Shown one piece after another: positions 23,800-35,680 of a stretch of DNA of 64,000 nucleotides. The translations under genes were made by a program, and so were the position numbers. Each line of letters begins with the position of its first letter. Position 1 is the stretch's first letter. The notes beneath the pieces are model-generated. The model had not been told where the DNA came from and made no database searches. It saw only the letters and a list, made by a program, of their open reading frames with translations. Source of the DNA: Avena insularis (lineage: Eukaryota > Streptophyta > Magnoliopsida > Poales > Poaceae); the NCBI GenBank assembly GCA_023614405.1, contig CM042688.1, forward strand, positions 378,993,331 through 379,057,330, given 5' to 3'.

Positions 23800-26435
23800 T
23801 TTGTGTTTTAGGATGATTAATGTAATCAAGAGATTGTGAACTTCCTTAGTGTGTCTCACACTTCGTGAGACGGTTATTCATATGAGTTTGTAACAAACAG
23901 TTGTTCTGCTTTTATGAATGATTTCTATTCGTGTTCATATCTTGTTTGATTATGTGTGAATCGTCCTTATTGTTTGAAACTAATTGATAATGTATGAACA
24001 TTTGTAAAACATTAAAAATGCCTTGTTTAAAATACTCAACTTAATGATATGTTCATTAATGAATGAAACCATTGTTTAAATTCAAAGTTATGTGATAATA
24101 TGTGAAAGTCATTTGATTTATTTTCACATATAAATCATGCCTAAGTTCGGCAAAATAACTTGAACACCGTGTATTACTTGAATACAAAGTGTTTAAAGAA
24201 TTGTTAAAAGTAAATACATATTCGATGTATTGTGTTTTAACGAAAATGGTAATTATCATTAAATGATTGTTTAAATGTGTAAAGTAAGTTTACCAAAGGA
24301 AACATGAATATGAAACTATTTGATTTGATCAAAATGTCTCATCAACAAAGGGTATAAGTATAAAAGGGAGTCAAATTGCTATGATTTGATCAATAGTAAT
24401 GAAATTCAATTTTATAAGAATGGCATAAAAGTAATTGTGAAATGCAAAGTGTTTTGAAACGTCAAAATGCAAAGCATCACAATGTGATATTAGATATCAA
24501 AGGGGTTGAATAGAAGGCACCAAATAAATCGTTGTAGTGTAGATGTAGAGACCATCAGTTAGAAATAGTTAGCACTCAATTAGAATTGATAAACCATTTG
24601 AATTCGTGAAAGTTTTGGGGGTTATTCGATATAACCAAAACGATAGCGAATAGGTCCTTGTAGTGTATTCATTGGAAACTTTGAATATGAAATCCATAGC
24701 TGAGACCAAAAGAAAAGCAAGATTCATATTGCTTGGATTTTGGTGCATTCTTGAGAAAGCTCACTTCTAGTGATGTTTCTCAATTATGAAGCAGCTGGAA
24801 ATTAGTGTAAAACACGATGAGGATCCAAAACCCTGCATCAGAGTGTTGAGAAGCGCAACGGACAACGTTCCTGAATGATTCTCTTCACAGAGGGAAAGAA
24901 CCAATGATTTTGATCATTGTGTTTTTCTCTCCACTATCGTTTTTCACTACATGAAGTAGGATTCAAAATGTAAATACATATCTTGTATGGAGACATTTGT
25001 GAATCACTTTTCATGATTTTTGGAATATGACATACCTACGAACTACAGAGGAAATAATGGTAAACTAAATTATGAGAAATCCTAGAAGCAAAATTCCCTT
25101 GAGATTAGAAAGGAATTCGTTGCTGAATCTCACAAGTAAAGGGGTTACTTGGAATTATCCCAAACGACTGCAAAGCCATAGTGGAAAAGGGGGTGAATGA
25201 CAAAAGCACAATCTGTCAGGTATTGGACAAATTCAAATGAATTTGATTCATGTGTGCTGAATGTCTAGTGGATTTAAGACTAGTAAAAGTACTAGTGTCT
25301 CATAGTAAATCTCTCACTTTAATATTTGATGAAAGGATTTTGAAATTGTTCAAAATAGTGAGTGGATGTGCAATTTGCATAAATTGAGCGGGAGCTATGA
25401 AAGTCTTCCTGAAACAATATGTGATTGACATATTTTTGAGTGGGAGCAATATAAGTCTCAAATTCAAATATGTGGGAACATATTTTGAGTGGGAGCTTAT
25501 AAGAGTAATTCTTAAATGTGTTAATAATGAAAGGCGCAAATACTTATGAATAATAATTCATAAGATGTAGAAGTTGATAATAGGTGTATTATGATATTAT
25601 GTAGTATTCCTTAAGGGATTCTGAAAAGGGTTTCAGGATAGAAGTTAATTAAGGAACTAGTCCTTAATAACTCAAATTAGGAATAGCATTAAGTTTAACA
25701 TCAACAGTTGAAAGAAAGAAAAGGATGATTGGCATCCACTATGTTGAGACATAGGTTCTATCTTGGAAACCATGAAGATAACTTGGCATAATATGTGATC
25801 TAAATTAGGAACGTTTGAAAGTGATTAAGTTTGAATCATAGAACGTTGAGCTAAGTTTGTCCACAGTGTCTAATAGAGAACTGTAGACATATTTTCCAAA
25901 TCCATAAAGGATAACATATCTTAAAGCATAAAGAGTTATGTTATAAGGGAATATGTTGGAAACTCCTATAGATACCAATTAAAGTCAAGTAGGAAGCGAG
26001 GTGAACATAACATCGAAGTTTGCACAGAGTGCACTCGTGTTTCGATGAATACATTTATAATAATAGATAAGGGTACCATCTAAAGTGTTGTATAATGTTA
26101 TGGCGGGGCTAATTCGCTTTTAACGTAGAATGATGTGTCCCAAGGCACAGTGCCCATGAGAAAGCCCTCGAGCTTGATCTAACGTCACTGTAGGCTCCTA
26201 GAATCAGGCCTCGTTCTGCTGCCATAGCGACGATACATACACATAGATGCTATCATGTGATGATAAAGGATTAATGTCAGTCAAGGTGACATTAGTAAGT
26301 TGCAAAGGATTTGGGACTGTAAAGTACAAGACCCAAGGCTCAACCTCTTCCATGAGCAAGCATGTTTAGGGTATCGGATATATGGTGCCAATGATTGAGA
26401 ACAAAATGCAGCTAGTGTATTTGTACTCTAGTGCA
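23800..26435 (+). other. Non-coding internal region of the gag-only Copia element
   Basis: 2.6 kb of AT-rich sequence, stops in all frames. Around 25380-25510 there are three spaced copies of a TGAG[CT]GGGAGC motif, possibly echoes of the polypurine tract. Nothing else is recognisable. Confidence 0.6.
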
Positions 26436-26445
26436 AGTGGGAGAC
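26436..26445 (+). other. Polypurine tract of the plus-strand Copia element
   Basis: AAGTGGGAGAC directly before TGTTGG, the usual form in BARE/Angela-like elements. It fixes the LTR start at 26446. Confidence 0.8.
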
Positions 26446-28223
26446 TGTTGGAAATATGCCCTAGAGACAAATAGTAGTAAGGACTATTATCATATTTCAT
26501 ATAGTTTATGATTAAGTTTTATATCATGCTATAACTGTATTGAGTGGAAACATCAATACACGTGTGATATACAAACAACCAGGGGTTCCCAGTGAAACTT
26601 TAGTCACTGGTTCATTGGTCAAAAGATGATCATGTTTCCTGATCATGTGGCATTTATGCCAGTTGGAAATGAGGTCATCTCATTCTGAGAATGAGATGAT
26701 GAACCAATACCCAACCTAAACATCATGACCCGATCATGTCACGAAGTTCAAATTACGATGATTAGAAATGGATCCTCGTAGACTATTCCTTAGACCGTGA
26801 GGCTATATCAATCACGGTCTCCCGAGAGTACTTAGATAGCATCAAACGCCATCTGGTAAAACGATGGTTACAAAGATGTATTCAGGTACTCGGAGGAAAC
26901 CGTATAGGCAATATATGTCAAGAGCGGGATTTGTCCGTCCATGTGATGGGAAGATACTCAAGGGCCCACTCGGAGAAGTTATATCCAATAGCTGCACAGC
27001 GTGTGATTAGATCACGGGGATATCACTTGTCGGAATGAGTCAAGTAGCATTGTCCAGTAACGAGATTGAACACGACATGGTGATGTCATTGATCAGATCT
27101 CGGGAAATGCAAGTATCGAGTGACAAAGGGAATAAGACACGACTGTTCCGGTTCAAACGACGAAAGATCTTCGTGGAACGCACAGGGATCACATGGCCAT
27201 CCAGGTCCCTCTGTCGATCATTGGTGCGGGAGTGTCCCGACCATGTCTGGAGTGTTCCCGAACCGTAGGGTATCACGCTTAAGGGCTTGATGATGCTTAG
27301 AGAGTGTTTATAGGATCGGTGGAATCACCGAAGAAAAGAAGGGAGAAAACCGGAAGGGTTTCGGTAAGTCCGGAAGATGTCCAGAGTGGAGGTGGAAGGT
27401 GTTCCATGGCCACGGAGGTTGAATAATACGTGAATGAATGTTAAATATTGATTTAATCATTTATTCATATTTATTTAATAAAGAGAAAATCATTTAAAGG
27501 TCAAAAAATGCTTAATGGGCCAATTCCGGAGGGAGAGGGCCCATTAGGGGAAAGGAGAGAGGGAGAGGGCCAAGGGGGCTGGCCGGCTGGGCCTAGCCCC
27601 CCACAGGGCCCACTAGGGGCTGGCCGGCGGCCACCCCACCCCCTCCTCTCCTTTAGTCCCACCCCAGGACTTGAGGGGAGGTAGTACCTCCCCTCCCCTA
27701 TATATAGTGGGGTATTTGGCCTAGAAAAATACACCAATAATCAATAAAGGTCTGCCCACTTTTGGGAGGACCTCCAATTGATATTTTCTCTCTCCCCCTC
27801 TCTCTCTCGTGACCGTGGTCCCAAGTCTGGACTGCGCGAGCGAGAGACATCTTCACCATGAGCACCGTGCTACCTGGGATTCGGATCCGGGAGCTCTACT
27901 TCCACAACTGCTGCTAGATCGGGGAAGCGGGAGTCATCGTCAGGCACCGGACGTGAGTAACTCCCCGCGAGGTGTCGCACTGGAGGCACTCAAGTCGTTG
28001 GAGCCAGAAGGAGCGCAAGGACTTCATCATGACCTTGAGGTCGGCTTCGGCTCGTCTACATCAACCACGCTCTCCTGAGCGTTGACAACGCTTTTCGGTC
28101 TTCAAGGGTAAGTTCGCGAAAAGCCCCTCCCGTTACTGTATTACTAATAGATAGGTCCTGGCAGCTTCAGGCGTTCAGGGGCGTAGAGTAAAATTTATTG
28201 TTTTCATACGCGGAACCCCAACA
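26446..28223 (+). repeat. Copia 3' LTR, 1778 bp
   Basis: TGTTGGAAATATGCCC...CGGAACCCCAACA, complete TG...CA ends. TATATATA at 27699-27706 with transcription start expected just downstream; the following CT-rich stretch fits a leader. The flanking GGAAC at 28224 would be the target duplication, but its partner is lost with the 5' LTR. Confidence 0.88.
27699..27706 (+). promoter_or_regulatory. TATA box of the plus-strand Copia LTR
   Basis: TATATATA following a GC-rich upstream stretch inside the LTR. Confidence 0.6.
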
Positions 28224-28450
28224 GGAACATCAGCCATCACAAGCACCTCAAGCAGAAGAAAAATAGATCACCAATACCACCAAGACCACAAACAAAACCA
28301 ACAATAAGAAACTGCAACCACCAAATTCACCACCGAAAAGGAGGACAAGCTCCAGATTAAATTGATCTGTATCTGGTTGCATACTACTATGAAACAAAAG
28401 TCCACTCTTGTTGTGTACAAAATGATATAAGTGTTCTTGTTATAAAATAA
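28224..28450. other. Unassigned AT-rich segment between Copia LTR and tandem repeats
   Basis: No gene seen. It probably belongs to the same DNA element as the tandem repeats and gene A. The element's left terminus is not identifiable, perhaps removed or displaced by the Copia insertion. Confidence 0.4.
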
Positions 28451-29880
28451 ATTTCTATGATAATGATCCTACTAAGATTTATGGAAATGGTATTATGCTG
28501 GTACAGACAAAATGCATATTTTGATCCTTCTTCTTTGAAGATAATGAAACAACAGGAATCACATCATGTAGTAATACAGAAATATGCCAAGAACGGTAGT
28601 ATGGATTTCGAAAATATAGGAAGTACATGAATGCATAAAACCTATAGTACCGATATTGAATAAAAAGAAGTACATGTTGTCACTAACTAAAAAACTAAGA
28701 TGGAATATAGGTAGTAGAGAATTATAAAAGAAGGGAAAACTAATATGAAATAAGTATGAACATGAACTTCATGTGTGCATTACAAAAATGCATGACAGTA
28801 AAAAGCAGTACAAGATGCTTAAAAGCAAGAAGTATCACAATTGCAGTTAAAAGAAATACCATTACAATTAGAAAATATTATAGGAGTGCTAAAAAAACAT
28901 TAGGACATCATATTTCTATGATAAAAATAAGCCTCCTAATAAGATTTATGAAAATGGTATTATCCTGGTATAGACAAAATACAAATTTTGATCCTTATTC
29001 TTTGAAGATAATGAAACAATAGGAATCACATCATATAGTAGTAGAGTTATAGTAAAAGAAAAATGCCTAGAACAGCAGTACAGGTTTCGTAAAAATAGGA
29101 AGTACAATAATACATAAACCCTACAGTACCGGTTTTGAATAAAAAGAAGTACACGTTGTCACTAACTAAAAAACTAAGATACAATATAGGCAGTAGAGAA
29201 TTATAAATAATGGAAAACTAATATGGAATAAGTATGAAGGTGAACTCCATGCTTGCATTACAAAAAAAATGCATGACAATAAAAGTAGTATAATATGCGT
29301 AAAAGCTACAAAAATAGTACCACAATAGCAGATAAAGAAATACCATTACAATGAAATATAGTATAAAAGTGCTACAAAAAACATCGTGACATCATATTTC
29401 TATGATAATAAGCCTCCTAATAAGATTTATGAAAATGATATTATCCTGGTACACACAAAATAAATATTTCAATCCTTCTTCTTTGAAGATAATAAAATAA
29501 AAAGAATAATATCATATAGTAGTGGAGGTGTAGTACAGAAATATGCTAAAGAGTGGTAGTATGGATTTCGTAATAAAAGCAAAAGGAAATAAAGAAGGAA
29601 AAACTAAGTACATGAGTGCTTAAACCTTTAGTACCGGTTTTGAATAAACAGAGTACATGTTGTCACTGACTAAAAAACAAAGAAGGAAAAACTAAGATGG
29701 AATATATAAAAATAAGTACAAGTTGTAGAGAATTATAAAAAAGAAGGGGAAACTAATATGGAATAACTATGAAGATGAACATCATGTGTGGATTACAGAA
29801 AAATGCATGACAGTAAAAAGGTAGTAAAGTACCTAAATTGGAGATAAAGAAATATCATTACAATTAAAAAACAATATAGG
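28451..29880. repeat. Tandem repeat, about 460-485 bp x 3
   Basis: Units begin near 28451, 28912 and 29396, each with ATTTCTATGATAA near its start, a CTTTGAAGATAATRAAA segment and a GTACATG/GTACACGTTGTCAC segment. The array is AT-rich with frequent AGTAC words. It lies 3' of gene A (minus sense), mirrored by other tandem repeats 5' of the gene. The stretch 29881-30203 after it has similar composition and no gene. Confidence 0.85.
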
Positions 29881-30203
29881 AGGGGTAGAAAAAAGATCAG
29901 TACATCACAACACTACATATTTAAGATTAAAAAAGCAAGTTCGATTATTGTAAGAAACCAAAAGTAAAGGACTACAAGAGAGAGATATGTTATCCAAAAC
30001 ATAGAGAATAGTACAGGCAGTACAATATCTTTAAAAATGTCAAAGAAAAATCTTAAAATCATAAATGTTTACAACAACCATCCAAAAGATTAGTATTAAA
30101 AAGGAATAAAACCTAATGCTTTGTATCACGACTATTACAAAAAAATACAGTACATGTTTCAGATACATATGAGTGCCATTACATCAAATAGATCTACTTG
30201 AAT

Positions 30204-31570
30204 CTATTGTTTCATCTCAGACAACAACTGCCGAAGCTCTTCTTCTTTAGTAGATAAAGTAAGTTCTGAAGATAGACACTGGATATCCTATGGAAGATCA
30301 TTAAGAAAAACCTTTTTATCTAGATGAAAAAATATAGTGTACATGAATTGTGCCTCCCAGTCCTATGAACGCTCCTGAAACATATTAAAAAAAGAAAAAT
30401 ATCAGCAAGCAAATAAGTGAAAAAGGAGCTGTGAATGGTTTCATTTTGGAAAATGAGAGGTTCCCCAAGAAATATACATCATAATTGAACATCTTCTCAA
30501 CACATCGATCACCGTAAAACGCGTCAGCAAACTTGAGGGAATATATGCCACATTCATTTATATCCTGGTGAGACAAACGGTCAACATAATGAGGCGGAAC
30601 TGAAACCTTAATCCAATTATTATGATCACTCTTCTTGTACACATCTTTGCCATAAACAGCTTGCATAACTTGTACAAACCTTTTAGCCCATTTAACCCGA
30701 CATTGGTAAGACCAACAGACAAAAAATTAGGAAAAAAAGAAGAAAATAAAGTAAAAATAGCAACAAACAATTTTCTTTACATCAGCAACATGGAATTCAC
30801 TCCTTGTAGTTTAAATACTACTTCTTGTAGGCTAATCCTTTGAATCCAGAACATCAATCACGTTACGGTGTTTGTTAAAGACATATACAACATGATGGTT
30901 AGTTTTTGAACCAGGTATATTCTTGCAATAAGGCAACATGACGTATTCAAGAAAAATAACAAACAAAACAAAATGTTAGATAACGTAAATCTATAAGACA
31001 CAAATTTAGATAGGAAAACATAAAAATAATCTAAAAACCATCAAAAAGAAACAAGTAAGATATTTAGTAACCAACTTTGCATTCAAAAGATTTTCTCCAG
31101 GACTAACAAATTTGAAAAATTGTGTACAGCTGAATCTAGATCAAATTTATGGCTAGACTTCTTATTATCCAATCCAAGGACATTATGCTTATAAAGAAGT
31201 TAAAAATAGTTAAAACATGAGAACATTAGAGTCCAAAACAGCAAAAGAATAGACACATATAACTGCATTCAAAACTATCCATTCAAAAAAGCACTGAAAA
31301 ATAATTACTGATGCAAAATACGGTCTCAACAGAACATGACTGCCAGACGCAAAAACATGATTCTTCGTAGGATCAGTCTTCCATTGAGAAATGACATAGT
31401 GCATCAATTCGCCTTCAAGTTGCCCACGGTCATCGAAATTCCTATCAAAATATTTACCAGTAAAGGAGATTTCAACTTGTACTCCAGTAGATTCAATTCC
31501 ATGTTCAAAAACACAGAAAGTTTTGTTGCACGTGTGAAAAAGAGAAAGTTCACAAAAATAATTTTACTTG
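30204..31570 (-). pseudogene. Gene A C48-like core 2 (exons 9-13), catalytic residues retained
   Basis: Exon 9 carries GIESTGVQVEISFTGKYF and RGQLEGELMHYVISQW. Exon 11 carries NHHVVYVFNKHRNVIDVLDS, with the candidate catalytic His at 30892-30894 and Asp at 30844-30846. Exon 12 carries HQDINECGIYSLKFADAF, with Gln at 30565-30567 and Cys at 30550-30552. Exon 13 ends the protein at TAG 30204-30206 after EEELRQLLSEMKQ. The order His-Asp-Gln-Cys fits C48. Two TAG codons in exon 13 (30363-30365, 30288-30290), stops late in exon 11 and an unclear acceptor before exon 12 argue against activity in this copy. Confidence 0.7.
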
Positions 31571-31816
31571 CTATGGTCATAATTTAAAAAGAAGTACAAA
31601 TAGATGAGAAATGGGAAGTACGATAATCATGTAATACATAAGTACAACAATGGTAATACAGGTAAGCGCAGAAGAGCAAACAAGAAAAATACAAAAAAGT
31701 AATAACTGTATTTACTACAGAAAACACTAGTATTAAAAAAAGATAAGAAAACTCACAAAAAAGTAATAAAGTACAAAAGGAAGAAGAGTATGAATGGAGT
31801 AGAAATGAGAACTCAC

Positions 31817-32218
31817 TGTTTGTACTTCTCACGTGCATGCTTACTTAAAATGGAATTATTTAGCAACCTAGCCTTGTGAAGGTATTGGAATTTTCCAGGC
31901 CTTAGAGCCTTAATAGGAAGACTCCACTTCTTTGCTCTTTTCAATGCCCTCTTATTAGACACAACATTAACAGATGAAACATCTGCCTTATTCTTCTTCT
32001 TGATGGAAGGAGAGTATACCCTCTTCTTTCCAGATCTTGTTGTTGGGGCGATAAAGCATCTGTGCTACTAGAGTCATTTGTGTCATCAAATGCAAGCAAC
32101 TTCCTTTCAGCTGGCGTTAAATCTTCTTGGCTATTGATCTTGAATATTCTATGATGAGTATCAACTTGGGACGTGTCAAAAATGGTAAAAGATTGTTCAC
32201 CAATGGCAATATATTCAA
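31817..32218 (-). pseudogene. Gene A exon 8: linker between the two C48-like cores, with basic tail
   Basis: Begins after a TTCATGCAG acceptor and encodes VEYIAIGEQSFTIFDTSQVD, then an acidic region, then a very basic tail (KRALKRAKKWSLPIK) that could be a nuclear localisation signal. A one-base slip in the C run at 32045-32050 shifts the frame between them. The donor is AAACA|GTGAGT. Confidence 0.6.
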
Positions 32219-32357
32219 CTGCATGAAGTCGAATAACGAAATAAGTTAGTTGAGCACATAATTCATGATTTATTAAAAAAAATAAGTAGAACAAATAGGT
32301 GAAGATGGCTCAAAAAATAAATGCATGACAAAGAAACAAAAATCAAATAATTGAAAC

Positions 32358-33587
32358 CTAAATCGTAGCCGAAAAACTTCATAAAATCAATCTTGAATTG
32401 TCCGGACACCGACTAAGTATAGAGCATGGCCTTCTTGATGTTAGGGATATCTCTCACTGTAAAGTCCCTAAGAGATTCCCTATCCCAAGCCATAATTGTC
32501 TGGAGCATGAACCAACCACAAGCACAACTGCGTGCAGGAAAAAAATGTATATAAAAAAAATGAAAAGTAAGTATATAGAAATCAATACAAGCAGTGCCAT
32601 ACGTGTTATAGAAGAAGGACAACAAACAAACAGGGAGCACAAAATCATGCAATCATGAAAAATAACCACAACTAAATATGCAAAACAGATGTTAACATAT
32701 CAGGGAGTATGAGCCTCACCTATCAGTTTGCTTGACTGTATCCATATAAGTAGTTTTGTAATGCTCAATACTAAGGGGATGCAGTGGAGGATCCATATCG
32801 ATGGTCAAATCGAGCCAAAGCTTCTTTATATTTTAAAGAATCAATGTACTGGAAACAACCTTTTTACAAATTGAGAGTGACAATAACCCAATAGCCAATA
32901 GAATTTTCTTCACCGGAAGGTGGGGGATCCAAAGTTGGAAACAAAATCTGCAAAAAAATTAAGTAAGAAAGCAAACAAATAACAAGACGTCACCACATAG
33001 AGAACATTTGACTAACCAGATCCTTTCAAATCAATACGATCCTCTCCAACTCTAGCGGAAAACCACTTTCTTACATTAGCAGCAAGATCTCCAGCATAAA
33101 TCTTATACTGCAGGAATTCAAAAACAAAAAGAAAAAAATAAATACAAATAACAAATAAGGATGAGAATAGAAAGAAAGTTAATACAAGAACTGAAAAAAC
33201 AAAAATATAACTTACAGTAATCCAATAAGGACAAATCAACTTTTTTGACCCACGAAAATGCTCTGTTGTTAGATGGATGCCAACTGTTGCTACACTAGAA
33301 CTAAGAATTCCATCAGGTTCAAAAGATTTCACAACATGACCAACATTAGCTCCACAAAATTCATTCTCAAACATAAGTTCATCTCTGTGTGGAAAAAAAT
33401 GATGTAAGATTTGTAATAACAAAAAACCTGAAAACGATAAAAAAGAAACTAAGATGCAAAAATATAAACTATTATATTCCATATAGTACAAATAAAAGGA
33501 CAATAACATACACTATCTTGGAATTTTTATCAATACAGGTGACTCGTTTGTAGAACTCCTCGATAGCTTCAACAAGTTTATTTTCTC
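32358..33587 (-). pseudogene. Gene A C48-like core 1 (exons 3-7), degenerate
   Basis: Exon 4 reads FCGANVGHVVKSFEPDGILS, exon 5 YKIYAGDLAANVRKWFS, exon 6 YWVIVTLNL-stop-KGCFQYIDSL, and exon 7 SCACGWFMLQTIMAWD. The exon 6 and 7 segments match the C48 order: His-Trp strand, Asp-Ser-Leu, Gln, then Cys-Gly. The residue before Trp is Tyr (TAT, 32891-32893) where catalytic His is expected, one C-to-T step from CAT. Asp is at 32840-32842, Gln at 32728-32730 and the Cys candidate at 32518-32520. TAA 32864-32866, TAG 32413-32415 and a frameshift near 32828 add to the decay. Confidence 0.6.
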
Positions 33588-33844
33588 CTTGTGAGAAATT
33601 GCAAACCAAAAAAACTGTAATCAATAAACAAAAAAGAAGTAAAGACATATGATTAGCAGGTATAACTAAACGAAACAAGTTTTAAACCACTAGAGTAATG
33701 TGTAGAAAAAGAAGTACGATACGAAGTAAATGGAAATATAAGTACATGTGGCAAAAGCAGTACGGAGAATATGTATGAAAACAATACAGTTTCATACTTA
33801 TAGAAGCAGAACGGGTGGAAGTAACAAAAAGCAGTACATGATAC

Positions 33845-34799
33845 ATGTCGCTTAAGCTGTATATTGGACAACTTGCCATCATCATCAGAATCTTCTTCAC
33901 CAGATAGAGATTCTTCAACAATATATTGCTCTTCATCATCATCTTCTCCACTATCCTCTTCTTCAACCTCCATCTTCTCTTCATCCACAAAATCCTGATC
34001 ATCTTCAAACCAAACAGACCTCTTTGCCACACGAGCAACCTTCTTCCCTTTAACAACAGATTTCTTAACCTTTGCAGCAGCACCTTTGGCCAACCCCTTG
34101 CCAGGCACCTGCTTTGCCTTACCAGCAGGTTGCTTTACCTTTGCCAACTTTTTTAATGGAGCAGTTTTTTCTTTGCCATAGTAGCCTTTGATGCAGAACC
34201 TTTGGATTTCTTAGTTGAACTAACTCGAGGACTTCTGTGTTTATTAATTTCACCTGCAGATCGAGAAGATACTGCACGAGGGCTTTTGCGTATTGGCAGG
34301 GAATCAGATGTTTTCTGTTTCTGTACTAAAACCCCTTTTCTAGATTGCTTATCTATGCTATTAGGGATAGGGCTAGTAGAATCAATAGGACTAGCCAACT
34401 TAGCCTGTTTATTCAAGCCATTCTTCTCTTTCTCTTTTGCAGCCAACTCAGAATCTTCATTCGATGACTCCTTACTTGGCTCTTCTGCAGCCAACTTAGG
34501 CTCTCCATACAATGGTTGTTTACTATGCTCTTCAGCCAATGGCTTCCTCTTATGCTCTTGCGCAACCTTCAACTTAGCATCTTTTCTAATACGGTCAGCC
34601 TCAAGCTGGCCAGGAACATCCTCTAACCGAGTAACACGCTCAGTGCCATCAACGGATTGAGACTATGTCTCTGAAAGCTGCAATGGACCAATATCAGAAT
34701 CCTCCACCTGACCAGCATTGTTAGGTGCTCCACGATATTCTTTATCAACAGAAGCAATAACAAGTGCCATACTCGCCTGAGTAGAGCCAGTCAGATCTT
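33845..34799 (-). pseudogene. Gene A exon 2: charged, low-complexity region
   Basis: In phase with exon 1 (FQ|E-D-L-T-G). It encodes a Lys/Glu/Ser-rich stretch with repeated AAEEPSKESS-like and KQPLYGEPKLA segments, then a Lys/Ala-rich run (VKQPAGKAKQVPGKG) and a strongly acidic run (EVEEEDSGEDDDEEQ). The basic parts could act as nuclear localisation signals. TAG at 34663-34665 and a one-base slip in an A run at 34165-34170 break it. The donor is CGACAT|GTATCA. Confidence 0.65.
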
Positions 34800-34879
34800 C
34801 TACAACAATCGAAAAAACAACAAAAGGTAAGAAAGAATTACAGGAAAAAATGATATCAATAGTAATAGAACAATCCATA

Positions 34880-35270
34880 ATTAGAAAAAAAAAGAAGTAC
34901 AACAATCATATTATTCAACAGTACAATAAATATATATCAATGCAATGCATGAAAGCAATCAAACTAGTACAAGAAAACCTACTCTCTAGAACAACACTAG
35001 AACAAAGAAGTACAACAATCATATTATTCAACAGTGCAAAGAATATAAAATAAATCTCAAATGAAATACATGAAAGGGATCAAAAAGAAAAATATAACAA
35101 AATATGTCATAACCAAAAACAAAAAAATCATGATATGGGGAAAAAGTACAACAATCGTAATATTAACGGTACAACAACTATATGCCAATGAAACAAGGTT
35201 TAAATGGTAAAGAGAAAAAATATGACCAAGATATAATATGCAGTTCGAAAATAAGTTAACCACCCATTAC
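34880..35270. repeat. Short tandem repeat in intron 1 of gene A
   Basis: AGTACAACAATC[AG]TA occurs three times (34896, 35009, 35145), with spacing of about 113 and 136 bases and shared flanks. It shares the AGTAC-rich style of the tandem repeats flanking the gene. Confidence 0.65.
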
Positions 35271-35541
35271 AAGAAACCTAATTCTAGAAAGTACAAGATT
35301 TATATGTCGATATAGTACAGGAAATTAAATCAAGTGCAAACTTGAGCAAAATATAAAATTAAAACAGCAACAGCAGCACAAAAAAAATAGAAAAAACAAC
35401 ACAAATATAACACAATTAGTGGTATAAACAAATTATCAGGTTACAAAGTACTTACAAAACAAGACCAAAATTGAAACAAACAACACTTGCAAAAAACAAT
35501 TAATGTGAATAGAAGAAGGAATACTGAATAGTTGTAATTAC

Positions 35542-35680
35542 CTTGAAAAGAATCATGGACACCACTGTCAAGAGGAGACGTCGCAGTGGCAGGGCTAATC
35601 AGTACTGATGAACTAACTCGAGGAGGAGTGCAACTCGGTGTTGATGAAGAATCAGAGGGAGCAGGTGCAGGGCTCTTCGG
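35542..35680 (-). pseudogene. Gene A exon 1, 3' part
   Basis: Continues the frame with SPAPAPSDSSSTPSCTPPR and ends at a good donor, CAAG|GTAATT. It is joined to 54026-54281 once the 4-bp duplication TCGG (35677-35680 and 54026-54029) is counted once. Ser/Pro-rich, probably disordered. Confidence 0.75.

Larger units (their letters stand above)
22730..28223 (+). mobile_element. Gag-only Ty1-copia derivative with intact 3' LTR
   Basis: Plus-strand element with a short leader (22730-22948), a gag gene with a probable intron (22949-23799), 2.6 kb without recognisable protease, integrase or reverse transcriptase, a polypurine tract and a 1778-bp 3' LTR starting TGTTGGAAATATGCCC. The 5' LTR and primer-binding site are absent: the sequence starts at the end of the chromovirus LTR fragment. 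Retaining gag without pol resembles TR-GAG-type non-autonomous elements. The open gag suggests it is younger than the decayed Copia at 14090-18922. Confidence 0.75.

Noticed and set aside
28451..29880. Regular repeats considered as a CRISPR-like array
   Set aside because: Units are ~470 bp, diverged and contiguous with no short spacers; this is a eukaryotic tandem repeat.
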